Below are positions 35,595-46,702 of a DNA stretch of 64,000 bases, in pieces (position 1 is the first letter of the stretch; the number at the start of each line of letters is the position of its first letter). The position numbers and the translations under genes are program-made. The notes below the pieces were generated by a model. The model searched no databases. It saw only the letters and a program-made list of their open reading frames with translations, and was not told the origin of the DNA. The stretch covers positions 138,613,429 through 138,677,428 of the forward strand of contig OY821519.1 of assembly GCA_963682025.1 (NCBI GenBank), read 5' to 3'. This DNA comes from Cordilura impudica (Eukaryota; Arthropoda; Insecta; Diptera; Scathophagidae).

Positions 35595-37700
35595 GAGCAA
35601 ACGAGGTTGCAAAAATCAAAATTTTCATGTGCGCTGACGAAGTTTTGAATAAACCCATGTTATAGGAAACTTTTCAACGATTTCAAATATGCTACTCTTA
35701 ATAATATCACATTTTTAGTTTAGAAGACATAACCGTTCAAAGTTGACCGACTTTCGGTTTTCAAAAAAACACACAATTTTTAGTCAATTTGTTGCGATTT
35801 TAGGTGTAATATCACGAAAAATAGTTAACGAATCGCCTTATTTTTTGTTTGTATTGATTGATGTATTTATTAAATGTATAATGATAAAAAAAAAATTAAC
35901 TGTTTGCTTTGTGTTTCTCCTGGTAAATCACTATTTAAAAACTATCCGTTTTTTTCACTATTTTTCAACTTGGACGGAAAATAAAAAAAATCTATATTTT
36001 TCTATATTTGCCATATTTGCAAAACATGTTCTTTGATTATTTCTTTACATAATTCAAAAGGTTTTATCTGCCCGTACGTGTCCGTTTGGCTTCTAGAGGT
36101 AAAAAAGGTTAAAAAGACGTGGTTGCAGAAATTGTATGGCGTGCATCCCTTACATGTTTTAACTGACAGTAGTTTGATCTAATAGTTTGAAAATTGCATT
36201 TTAAGGATGCACAAAAAACTACTCATTGAAATTCGCAGGTACGCACCTCACTTAAAAATTACTTTGGAGTACAAATGGTCAAGAACAATATTGACTTACG
36301 GTCCCTCCAGGTAGGCACAAATCTTATTTAGACACGAGCATAATATCAAAATTGCATAATTCAGCCTAAATCCATATGTATGCAGGGAACAGGTAAATTT
36401 TTAGGCATGGTAGCATAAGCCTATATATTGCAAAATAAGCATAATGCCTGGATTAGTCTACGACTGAAAGTTGGCGCAACAAGTACTGAAACCATGGCGT
36501 TGAACAATTTAAAATTGTTTGACCTGTTTAGAAGGTCAACCACATCAAAGTTTTTCACGGAAGCTGCTTTAGAAGAACTTGATAGCTTATACGGAAATAT
36601 TGAGAGAAGCGAAATTATAAAAAATAATTTTTATCTGATATATGCAAATATTAAGGCAAAATGGGTGAAATCTAATCGAACCATTCAGAACTTCAACTCC
36701 AAATACGAGGACTGGCTTAATGAAGATACCATCCTGAAAATACATCAATAAAGGATAAGGAAAAGATCAGAAAGAAGCAAATACAGGATGCTTTTTTTAA
36801 ACAAGTTGGACTAAAAGTAGACTGTCCCAAGCACGGATACGGTAACTCAAACGATGGAAACACTTCTAGGAGATTTTTTGAAAATGATGAGGCAGTAACT
36901 AGAATCACTGGAATTGACAATCAAATGGTGAAAAGATTGGGAACGATCTTGAATGTTTTAAACTGCAAAGAAAATGTCAATTCTACAAAATATGGAGAAT
37001 ATGCATCGAAAACTGCATCTCTTTTAGCAGAAATGTATCCACAGAAGAAGTTGACCCCGACCGTCTATAAAATATTGGCGCATGGCAAAGATATAATTGA
37101 GTACCAGTCTTTGCCAATTGGATAGCTTTCTGAAGAAACACAGGAGTCTCTTAACAAATTTTATAAAAAATATAGATTGCAGAACACATTCAAAGCATCA
37201 AGGGTAAGGCAAAATGAAGACCTCTTCAACATGTTGGCAGCATCTTCCGATCCACTTAATTCTTCCCTGCGGCATGTGAAGTCACGAATAGAGTTAGAAA
37301 ATAATTATAGTTTAGAAATGATTAGTCTTTTAGATATACCTTCTCTTACGAATTGTGATGAATATTTTACAGAAAATTGAAAAAATTAAATTTAAAAAAG
37401 AAGCATTTTTTTTTAATTTGTTGGGTAATAATTTAAAACATTAAACCCTAAAGAAAAAAAAATAAAAACAATCTAAAAATGTAAAAATAATTTTTTTTAG
37501 TTATCATAGAATTGATTTTTCTACAAATTTTAACTTTGATAACCCATAAGTAGGCCCCTGCAAAGCGTAGCACCCTTTCCGAACGCTCATTTCATAGGCT
37601 GAACAGTTATCTATCATATGCTGTTTAAACTGTTCAATTATGTTATTCGGTTCAAAAGATATGATTTTTGCAACGAAAAAACTCAAATGGCGCCACTGTG
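35595..37700 (+). mobile_element. Transib DNA transposon relic
   Basis: The right end is ...GGCGCCACTGTG at 37700, whose complement CACAGTGGCGCC has the CACNNTG start of Transib ends (and RAG signal heptamers). It is followed inward by TTGCAAAAATCA, which also occurs at about 35608 near the left end; the outermost left terminus seems lost. Outside both borders the sequence is the Jockey-like LINE. It carries the transposase relic at 36428-37380. Confidence 0.7.
36428..37380 (+). pseudogene. Transib transposase relic (RAG1-related)
   Basis: A first frame (36428-36751) gives a helical N-terminal part with IKAKWVKSNRTIQNF. After a shift the second frame gives PKHGYGNSNDGNTSRRFF (family form PKPGFGxTNDGNTARRFF), then LTPTVYKILAHGKDIIE, LPIG*LSEETQESLNKFYKK, SRVRQNEDLF and AASSDP, ending at 37380. 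This block order matches the C-terminal third of Transib transposases and of RAG1 (HKTLAH.PEIIE...GNESGNK, where the last catalytic Glu lies). A TAG stop interrupts it at 37123, and about 310 codons remain where ~650 or more are usual. The middle, which should carry the two catalytic Asp residues, is deleted. Dead copy. Confidence 0.75.
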
Positions 37701-38697
37701 CGGCGGTCGTTGTTAAAGGACTGATAGGTCAGCAAGATAAAATAATTTTTTATGGCTTGTTTGGTTTGGGTACCAATATAACTTTAGCACATTTCCATTG
37801 ATTAAAAATTTTAGTAAGCCAACGAATACATTTTTTTGCAGTGTTTTAGCGACGGTTGCAGTTTCTTAATCGTATTCAGGAGTTTTTTTGCTTCAAGTAT
37901 CTCAGTTTTTTTTTTGGACTTCTTGAGGAGGAATTTCAGGAACAGTAAGACTCATTTGACTTAAAAACTCTTCTATTTCTATAACATCGTCATTACTATT
38001 GAAACAAAATGGCTGAAAGGTATTTTCTAAGTGTTTAGAGTATGCATCTGCCTTCGATAGGGATGCTTCTTTTAGTTTGTCGCTTTAGATATTTTATCGC
38101 ATTCCAAAGACACTTTTCATAATTTTTGTAGACATGAATATTTGAGCTTTTCGTTTCTTCGTTTTTGAATTCTCGGATATGATTTTTTACGTCACTGGAA
38201 GTCCAGTTAAAAATTCTTTTGTTAAGTGCACTTCTGGAAGACTGGCAAATTCTTCGACAATGCTATGCAATGCTTCGACAGGGGTTGACAGAATTGCCGC
38301 TTCATTAATTAAATTTGTAAATTTTTCAACAGCCCTATCAAGTTGTGTATGATTATTTTTGGATGAATCTAAATTAATGTTTTTGTCTATCCAATATTTA
38401 AAAGCCCTCAAGTCAATTTTTCGATATAAAATATTTATCTTTTTTGTATCGATTGTAATGCTGTACAAAAATTTAGAATAATTGGAGAGTGGTGTGAGTT
38501 CAATTCGTCGCTATCTTTAAAGTCCAAACATCTTTTTGATATTCCCTTATATACTACGAAATCTAGAAGATCCGGAATTTTGTTAATATTATCTGGCCAG
38601 TATGTAGGTCTTCCTGTAGACAAAACAGATTACTGATATTTTTGAATGCCTTATATAGCTCTCTACCTTTAGGATTTTGAATTCTAGAGTACCACAA

Positions 38698-39108
38698 TAT
38701 CGCACCCTAAATACAAAAGTGACACAACTTAAAATTTTCAAATATTCAGGAGAGGCAAAAAACTGTATATGTAAAAATTTTTGTATTATATAAAAAAATG
38801 TAGTTTCATTATGAAAAATGTCCATTTTGAGGAAAGTTTTGCTATACTTTTTTTTTTTTAATATATATTGCGTTTGTGGAAAAAAAATATAATTTTGAGT
38901 TATGACTCTCTGACTGAAATTTTTTCATTTGACTAGTGATATTATCTCAAGTTGTGCCCCAGATATAACGGCATTTTTCCTGTTAAAGAAAATAGTTATG
39001 AGAAATAAATTTTTGCAGTAGTTAGAAATGTGTACTGTGAATTAATTTATGGAAAAAGTCAATTTTGGAAAATTTTGAATGTGTCACTTTTGTATTTAAG
39101 GTGCGATA
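38698..39108. mobile_element. 411-bp MITE inside the LINE endonuclease region
   Basis: Inverted ends: left TATCGCACCCTAAATACAAA and complement of the right TATCGCACCTTAAATACAAA, continuing AGTGACACA on both sides. Non-coding. Removing it rejoins the endonuclease reading (GGHYNSKY... with WYSRIQNPKG-like). TA duplication suspected. Confidence 0.85.
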
Positions 39109-39450
39109 TATATTTGGAGTTGTAGTGACCACCAACAATAAATCGCGTACCTAAATTTACAAAAAAATTAAAGTAATCCTTACAATTAATGTTATGTCTT
39201 GGATGAGAATATAAGGCCTAAATAGAGGCTACGGCATTCTGACAATTTATTTTTACTACTGCAGCTTAAATAACATAGTAGGCAGATTGTATTCTTGAAG
39301 AATTTCATATTTGATTTTAGATTTTATAAGAATTGCGGAACCAGCATGCGCATGATTACTTGAGTGATTTGCAGTAATTAGGTCGTAACCTCGTATTCGA
39401 AAACAACTTCACGAAGTGAAGTGTGTTTCAGATAATAAAAATATATCGAT

Positions 39451-40599
39451 ATACATAGTTTAAACATTTTAAATGTATGGAAATTAAATACTGTCGCTCC
39501 TTGTCGTTGTTAAATTAAGTATCGCTGCTGAATTTAATTTTATACACCTAATACCTTTTTTTTGTTTCTATTGAAGTTTTCTCGCCAAATGGAGGCTTTT
39601 TGCCCAGCTGAGCCGAGGCAATGAAGCAAGAAATTTTTGTTTCGTTTGCAATGCAAACAACATTAAGAAAATATTACAGTAAAACCATTACATACTGTTG
39701 TGATTTTGCTGCCGCTGCTTTGCCTCCGGTTGGGTTGTTTTTGCTATTCGCTCTATTGGGTGTCTTTAGCGATCCAATGATCGCTCTACTTAACGCGTAA
39801 ACCATAACGTTTAGCATATTTTGCAAAATTTCAAATTCAACAGCATTCAATGAGAAAGTCAATGTACGCGCTATATTTAAACTCTACTTTACTTTCGTAT
39901 GTATAATAGTTTATACGTTTTTTCGTTTCGTTTGTCGCTCGCTCTATCAATGAATAAGTGAATGAATGATGAAAGCACACAAAATTGAAACACGTGCAGC
40001 TTAGTTTATTTTACTTTACTCCATATCTGACGTTGGTCTTTATGCCATCCACCACTTCGCAACTGCTTTGAAAGTTGCCCGTTAGTTTGTTATACACTCT
40101 AGATGAATGGATGGATGGATGTGTAGAGGAAGAAGAAAGAAGTAATGTAAAAAAGACATCGTTTTATGATTTGAAATGTGTTGTTATGATCTTGACTAAA
40201 GTAGAAGTACTAGTAGTCGTTTTAAGTAGCATGCCAATGTTGGCATTGAGGTGACTCTGGTATTAACCTTTTAACTGTATACTTGTACAGCTGATGAGAT
40301 ATGATGGGTTACTATTTTTTTCTTATTGCTTTTGTTGCTATTATTTCAGCTAGAAGTAGGTTATTTAAACATTAAGAGAAGGTAAAAATATATTTTCGAA
40401 CATATTAAGAATTATATATTTTGAATAAAGACAAATTGTAGTTTGCTTCGGTCTCAGTAATTGTCGGGATATTTTTAAACAGATTCTTATTGAATGTGTT
40501 GTCCTTCAATCGATTATCCGGAACAAGCATCGGGATTTGAGAATGCTATAGCGTTGACAGAGATAATCTTCAGCTTAATTTACAAATATTAAAAAAATT
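39451..40599. other. unassigned stretch
   Basis: A minus frame 39674-39862 has no motif. A short (GGAT)n run occurs at about 40104-40120. No repeat was identified. Confidence 0.35.
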
Positions 40600-41140
40600 T
40601 TGTTTTAGAAAAAAAAAAAAATATTTCTCCACATAGTGTCATCCTAGCTCAATACAATTTGTCCAAAGGTTCTTAAATTTTTTTTTGTCGCTTCAAAATA
40701 ATAGGAATTTTCTAGGTCTTCGAATTTAACTTGTTGGAGCTATTTCTAACTCAATTCATCATTATGCAGACAGAGCCTGTGATATGCCCATGGCATCAAT
40801 AAGCTCTCACACTTTCACTCGAATTTTTTCTAAATTTTCGGCTATAGTAATCACAATTAATAATGGCACAGAGTTCCAATAATACTTAACAAGCTTTTCC
40901 TTGGATTGATTGGTTTTTTTCCACAAGAAATAATGTTTTATGAGCAGACGAAAAAAAATTTTTTTAATTTTTTAAAATTTAACGAATAGCTGTTAAACAG
41001 AAACTTTATGATGGCACCTGTAAAAAACTTAAAAATAGTCTATTAGAAGATGGAAGTTGAATGGAGCTGTATTCTTAATTAACTACGCGGGAAGTTTAAA
41101 AAATTATGACTTATTGATCCGCCCTCGTACTTTCTGAGGT
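40600..41140 (-). pseudogene. mariner-like relic, one end
   Basis: The right border complement reads TACGAGGGCGGATCAATAAG, a mariner-type end. The minus strand then keeps a degraded transposase N-terminal region (AENLEKIRVKV.ELIDAMGIS-like). The phrase GGCACAGAGTTCCAATAATA with CTTGGATTG also occurs in variant form at 11259-11300. No intact frame and no clear left end. Confidence 0.5.
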
Positions 41141-41334
41141 CGTACTTTCCCATGAGTACACACAGAAAACGGATTCGTTGTTGTAGCTGAATTTGTTGCT
41201 AACCGAATTTTGGTAGTCCCATATACTATCGCAATATTCTTTTGTGATTACTGAATTTGATACAATGGATATATTAATTTTATTTACCTTTTATCGATGT
41301 TTTTACTAATATAAAATATTTAAAACAACGCTTT

Positions 41335-41720
41335 TTATACCCACCACACCTCAGTGGCAGTGGGTATATATAGATTTATCATTCTGCTTGTAACGCATCG
41401 AAATAAATTCCGGAGACCCCAAAGCCATATATTTACTTGATCATTATAACAAGGGAAGTTGATTTAGCGATGACCGTCTGTCCGTCTTTTTGTGGAAATC
41501 GCGATCACGCCATCAATATCTAAGCTACACCCTTTGTTTTTGTATAAAATTGTTTACTAACATCCCAAATGAGTGGCCGTTTAAAATCGTCAAAATCGGT
41601 CAAAGGGGTCACGAGTTATGAATGAAACTTTGAAAAAACTCTTGAAAAAAATAAAATTTTCAGTGTTGTATACGAGTATGTTGTAATTCTTCTTATTGCT
41701 GAAGTCATTGCAGTTGTGTG
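41335..41720 (-). repeat. R2 repeat copy (minus)
   Basis: Reverse-oriented R2: the tail hairpin TATACCCACCACACC...GGTGGGTATA-like is at 41337-41372, followed by GCGATGACCGTCTGTCCGTC, TGTGGAAATCGCGATCACGC and GGTCAAAGGGGTCACGAGTT. It abuts element X1 at 41730. Confidence 0.7.
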
Positions 41721-41729
41721 TATATTAAT

Positions 41730-42731
41730 CAGCCCTGTTCTTGAAACGTTGTTATTTGAATAAGAGTGAATTTAAAATCACATGAAATTGAAATTTTGGG
41801 TTTCTTGAAACCACTTTTTTTATTTATTTAATGGAAACATATGTTTGAGTTAAGAACCATATATTTGAGTTAAGAACATATGTTATCTAAAAACCGAGGT
41901 GCCATATGGTTCTTTATTCAGTTTCATAAAAAACTTTTAAGTATTTTGTGCATGTTTTTTCTTAAGTTTATAGAAAAAGTATAAAGAAAAATATTTGCTT
42001 TTAAAATAACAACTTATTTGCTCATTTAATTGTTTTTGTTCAATTTCATTCAATTAAAAATGACTTTTCTATTTTTAAAAAGTTAGGCATCACCAAAAAA
42101 AATTTCGATATTCAAATAAATTGGATTTGACTGGCAGCACTACTGTTTCGAACATATGCAAAAAAATAAAAATATGTGATTTGATGAAAAAATTTTTTTT
42201 ATTTCCTTTACGTGCAATAATTAGTGCATAAAGAATCTATGTTATAATTGAAAAAATTATAATGGAAAATAGATTGTGTAAATAAAAAGTTTTTATTATA
42301 GTTATAGAACAGCATCATCGCAAAAAGTGTGTTTTATTAACATCGACCACTTATTACGAGTTTTTTTTTAAATCAACTCAAAATGTAAACGTTTTTTAAA
42401 ATCGTTTTTTTTTCATAAAATTAATGTCTAATTTTTTAAAATAATGACAAGGTTCAATAAAAAACATGTTAGAGTTTAAATATCAATTAGTTTTTTTTAT
42501 CTCTTAAGACCTGCTTAGTAGAAAAAAAGGGCATTTGTTTAGATTTCACAAAGCCTTATCTACATGTATGTGAATTAAAACGAGAAAAAATATTCTTATT
42601 GAAATTAGAGAACAGCAAAAAACGCGTAGATTTAAGAATTTTTTCATTTACGAGTTTTTGGTCTAAGCAAGTATTACCACATATTATTTTTATCGTTAAA
42701 ATTAAATATTATAAATTAATAAAAATAAAAA
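41730..42731 (+). mobile_element. TIR element family X, copy 1 (right end missing)
   Basis: It starts CAGCCCTGTTCTTGAAA and matches, in inverted orientation, 57201 down to 48661 (copy X2 without its insertions). Shared interior phrases include GTTATTTGAATAAGA, ATATGGTTCTTTA, GGCATCACCAAA and AGTAGAAAAAAGGGCATTTG. MR copy 4 begins exactly where recognisable X1 sequence stops. Confidence 0.7.
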
Positions 42732-43288
42732 ACAAGTAAGAAAATTATAGTCGGTCTAGACCGACTATTCGATACCCTATACCATGGTTTAGAAACCCTA
42801 TCTCTTCGGTCCAACTAACTGGATATAGCAAAAACCAAATTTGAGTGGCATTGTTATTAATTTTTTGGCTGCAGATATGAAAAAGTTCATACCGGGTGCT
42901 ATATTTATATGGGGACTAAGTCGAAAAATGGACCGATCCGGACCATATTTGGTAATGTCACTTATATTTTGAAAAAATATATACAAACCAAATTTGAGAA
43001 ATATCTGTGCAATATTTTTGTTTTTTGATAGATTTAAGTGAAGATCGGGAAGCAGCTCTGTGTGGGGCCTATGACTAAGAATTGTCCTATAGGGATTATT
43101 TTTGGACTACTGATTAATGGATACAATAAATGCATACAAACCCGGACGGACGGACGGACATCGCTAAATCTACTCAAAAAGTGATTCTGAGTCGATCGGT
43201 ATAATAAAAGATGGGTCTAGGTCAAATATTTTTAGTAGTTACAACAGCAGCATAAAGTCATTATACCCAAACCACATAGTGGGTATAA
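42732..43288 (+). repeat. MR repeat copy 4 (internally deleted)
   Basis: Head palindrome, body up to the TGCATACAAACCC landmark, then directly the (GGAC)3 run and tail. About 240 bp of the middle are missing compared with copies 1 and 3. Confidence 0.9.
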
Positions 43289-43320
43289 TTAAAATAAAAT
43301 TTAAATATTAAAAATTACAA

Positions 43321-43463
43321 ATTAAAAATTGCAAATTACAAATTACAAATTACAAATTACAAATTACAAATTACAAATTACAAATTACAAATTACAAATT
43401 ACAAATTACAAATTACAAATTACAAATTACAAATTACAAATTACAAATTACAAATTACAAATT
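43321..43463 (+). repeat. (AAATTAC)n heptamer satellite, ~19 units
   Basis: Uninterrupted AAATTACAAATTAC repetition with almost no variation, directly after MR copy 4. Confidence 0.95.
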
Positions 43464-43553
43464 AAAAATGAAAAATGGAAAATGAAAAATTAAAATGAAA
43501 AATGGAAAACGAAAAAATGAAGAAGAAACATGGAAATTTTCCATGAAAAATGA

Positions 43554-43585
<32 letters not shown>

Positions 43586-43915
43586 GTAAAAAAGAAAAAC
43601 TAAAAATGTAAACCGAAAAAAGAAAAATGGAAAATGAAAAACTAAAAATGAAAAATGAAAAATGAAAAATGGATAATGAAAAATGGAAAATCGAAAATGA
43701 AAAATGGAAAATGAAAAACTAAAAATGAAAAACGAAAAATGAAAAATGAATATTGAAAAATGAAAAATGGAAAATGAAAAATTAAAAATTGAAAAATCAA
43801 AATGAAAAATTAAAAATGGAATTTGGAAAATGAAAAATGGAATTTGGAAAATGAAAAATGGAAATGGAAAATGGAAAATCAAAAATGTAAAATCAAAAAC
43901 GAAAAATTAAAACGA
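43464..43915 (+). repeat. degenerate (AAAAATG)n purine-rich satellite
   Basis: About 450 bp of GAAAAATGAAAAATGG-type units of 7 or 14 bp, nearly free of C and T except the T of ATG. The Phe/Ile-rich minus-strand frame 43490-43882 is an artefact of this repeat. Confidence 0.9.
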
Positions 43916-43927
43916 ATATATAACCTT

Positions 43928-44236
43928 TCAAATGTCATCGACTAAACATTGCGAAGAAACCTGTGCTGAAACATCCGAAAAATTCATATTACTGGGATAG
44001 CACTTATCGTTCGCAGATTTTACAACATGGTACGTTGGATATATGTTTGCCTTTCGGTTCTTGGCGCCTGTTTGCATTAACTTATATGTGTGTTTACTAT
44101 AGTCTCCGTCTATAAATATCGCCAAGGCCTCTTCAGGCCTTGGTTTATGAGTAACAGCGCCAGAGGGACCAGCAACTTCCGAATCCGTTTCAGCGATCTC
44201 GAAAACTAAGGCACCATTTTTCGTATTTAGCTTCAA
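43928..44236 (-). pseudogene. fragment of an unnamed transposon-associated protein family
   Basis: A 102-codon frame reads RPEEALAIFIDGDYSKHTYK, then MQTGAKNRKANIYPTYHVV and CYPSNMNFSDVSAQVSSQ. The pattern (…L.LF.D.dlSKhqY…AK.rnanIYP.Y..v..aK..CYP…) recalls a multi-copy insect protein family linked to mobile elements, but I cannot name it securely. There is no start signal context and the stop is abrupt, so it is probably one exon or a truncated copy beside satellite DNA. Confidence 0.45.
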
Positions 44237-44239
44237 ATT

Positions 44240-45124
44240 TTTTTCGTCCTATTCGCATTTTTCCATTTCTCACCAAGGTCATGAACAAATTTGTGTACAT
44301 TGTGCTTTGCTTTTTTGTATTTTTCATTGCTGACTTCTTATGTGAATCCAATTTTACTCATTATATATTCAGTAACGGTACCCGAACAATTCTTGTCTTA
44401 AAATTGACATTTCGACTGAAAATAAAAAAGCGGCAAAAATCGGCAGCCACATTTTTTTATTAGTTTGAAACCTAATAGATATTCTTTTTAAAGCGTACGG
44501 AATATCTATAGAAGTCAGCGGTATTAGTAGCTTAATTCTTTAACAAAATTTAAGTTTGCTTGAAAAATAATTTTGCTATAGACACTCCTTTAAGTCTATG
44601 TTTTTTAGCGAACAAATACACAGATATGCTTCGAATTTAAACAGTTATTAATACATACCTGGAGGTTGGAATATAACAAATAATCTTATTAATTTACTTT
44701 CTACGGTCCTAAAAAAAACACTTCAAACAATCGACACGTCTATACGGAATTTGAAGAAATTTTTTGTAAAAATTAATTATTCATGTTTAATTGCCTACTA
44801 CGGCGTTGTTTTGAAAAAAACAAAGAAAATTTATTAGCGTTAAGCAGGGTAGGAATATGACAAGCAGAAATGCGATATTAATTTTATTTTGTTGACACCA
44901 CATTTTTGGACTAATTTCGCACCAGATTCAACGTTTGGTCCACTGTGCGGTCCGATTAAGAATGCAGTATAGTTACGAATTTTTTAAATATATGCTTTCT
45001 TCTTCTCTACCACGCACCATTGAAATTAAATATATATTTTATCAACAACTGCAACTCAAATATGACTCATTTAAAATTTTAGGGCAATCCCACCAAAATT
45101 GTACTGCTGACGAACTACTACTCG
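44240..45124. other. unassigned stretch
   Basis: Frames 44281-44463 and 44935-45156 (plus) have no motif. No repeat recognised. Confidence 0.35.
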
Positions 45125-45972
45125 ATTATACGATACCCTATACCATGCATTTCTAAAGAGGGTCTTGGATGCAATATTGCTGAGGCAATATCTGGATATA
45201 GAAAATAAGTATAAACCAAACTTTAGTGGTAGTGTTATTAATTTGTGGCATGCAGATATGACAAAGATAAAAAATAGACCGATCATGACCATATTTAGTA
45301 AAGTCAAATTTGAAGAAATCTATTCAAATTTTCTTTTTTTGACTGTGACTAAAAATGATCATACAGGGTTTATTTTTGGATTACTGATTAGTGGCGATGC
45401 ACACGTATTCTAAATTTTATCGATATGTCTGTGATCACAAGCGATAACCGCCTAAGTCGACTTAAGAACAATTTGAGTTATGTACGCTATCATATTTTAC
45501 TAAAAAAAAACTTTATATTTAAGTGAAAACCCCATTTCTCTAACACTGTAAGTCGTAATTAAGCCCCATTACATTTATATAAAAAGTTGTTTTTCTCGAA
45601 ACAGGATTTTCACTTAGGCGGTTAATGCTTGTGACCACAGATATATATATAAGATAATCTGGATCTTACGACAATTTTAGTCGGTGTGATAGGGGCTATT
45701 TGTATGGGGGTTAGGTCTGACCATCCACCATCCATCTTATGGCCGACAGAAGCTTTATACTAAATTTCATCAAAACATATTCATATTTGCGTCCTATAGT
45801 TTGAGAACAAGGTTCTCATGGACCTATATTCGGACAGGCAGGCAGCCAGATGGACGGATTCTGAGTCGATCGGTATAATAAATGATGGGTATAGTCAAAT
45901 TTTTTTGGTAGTTACAAATATCAGCACAAACTCATTGCACCTTGACCACATATTGGTATAGGGCATTAAAAT
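45125..45972 (+). repeat. MR repeat copy 5, decayed, with nested MITE A
   Basis: It begins TATACGATACCCTATACCAT without the full head palindrome, keeps the body landmarks in diverged form and ends GGTATAGGGCATTAAAA. MITE A copy 2 interrupts it at 45423-45646, after the GATTACTGATTAGTGG landmark. Confidence 0.8.
45423..45646. mobile_element. MITE family A, copy 2
   Basis: Ends ATATGTCTGTGATCACAAGC and, in complement, ATATCTGTGGTCACAAGC. The interior is collinear with 2629-2886. The TATA-rich flanks hide any duplication. Confidence 0.85.
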
Positions 45973-46042
45973 GCACTTCATGCAAGTTTGATATCTATTT
46001 AAAAAACATATTTAATCAACACATATTAGTACAAATTTATAC

Positions 46043-46702
46043 TTTTTATACCTTATAATACCCTGTGGTCAGGGTATAATGACTTTATGTTGATGTTTGT
46101 AACCACCAAAAATATTTTATTATACCGATCGAGTCAGAATCACTTTCTGAGGCGATTAAGCGATATCCGCCTTTCCGTCCGCCCGTCTGTCCGTCTGTAT
46201 GTCCATGTGAACGTTGTAATCAAACTACAGGTATATAAGCTTTTATCAGCCATAGCATGAACGCTATTTAAATTGATGAAATTCGGTCCATGCGCAGACC
46301 AAGTCCACGTACAAATTACCCCTATGAAATCGACTTAAATTGCCATAAGATCCAAATTAACATATAGATCTCGGTCATATTGGGTTTGTGTGTGTTTATT
46401 ACACCCCTTAATTTGTAGTCCAAAAATAAACCCTATAGGACAATTCGTAGCTATAGCCCACATAAAAAGCTGCTTCACTTAAATCTATTAAAAACAAAAA
46501 TATTGCACAGATATGGTCACATCGGCCCATTTTTCGACCTAGTCCCCTTATGAATATAGCATCCGATATGAATTTTTTCATATTCATATTTATGCTTATC
46601 TTCTGTATCCAATTAGTTGGGCCTAAGAGATAGGGTCTCTAAACGCGTGGTATAGGGTATCGTATAGTCGGTCTGGACCGACTATAATTTTCTTATTTGT
46701 TA
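46043..46702 (-). repeat. MR repeat copy 6 (minus)
   Basis: Tail hairpin at 46047-46080, (GTCC)n at about 46160-46200, reversed landmarks, head palindrome with one change (GTCGGTCTGGACCGAC) and CTTATTTGTT at the right end. Confidence 0.85.

Larger units (their letters stand above)
35170..39450 (-). pseudogene. Jockey-like LINE, split by Transib and a MITE
   Basis: The minus-strand reading runs from an APE-type endonuclease to the end of the RT ORF. Blocks include LSETHFTS near 39430-39410, GGHYNSKY (catalytic GGDFNAKH-type block) next to 39110, NPKGRE-like after the MITE, PTYWPDNINKIPDLLDF and HHSPIILNF at 38600-38470, and VILVPKPNKP near 37770 at the RT start. Beyond the Transib element it resumes with TRKMYWLL (35560), a KLLLY thumb phrase, and IPSVKDVLN at 35330, ending with a rLKRYHILDLP-type phrase and stop near 35170. 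Roughly 600 bp of the RT palm is missing at the Transib site. Frame breaks throughout. No ORF1 was recognised upstream. Confidence 0.82.

Noticed and set aside
43490..43882. 130-codon Phe/Ile/His-rich frame
   Set aside because: Pure product of the (AAAAATG)n satellite on the other strand; no start context or conservation.
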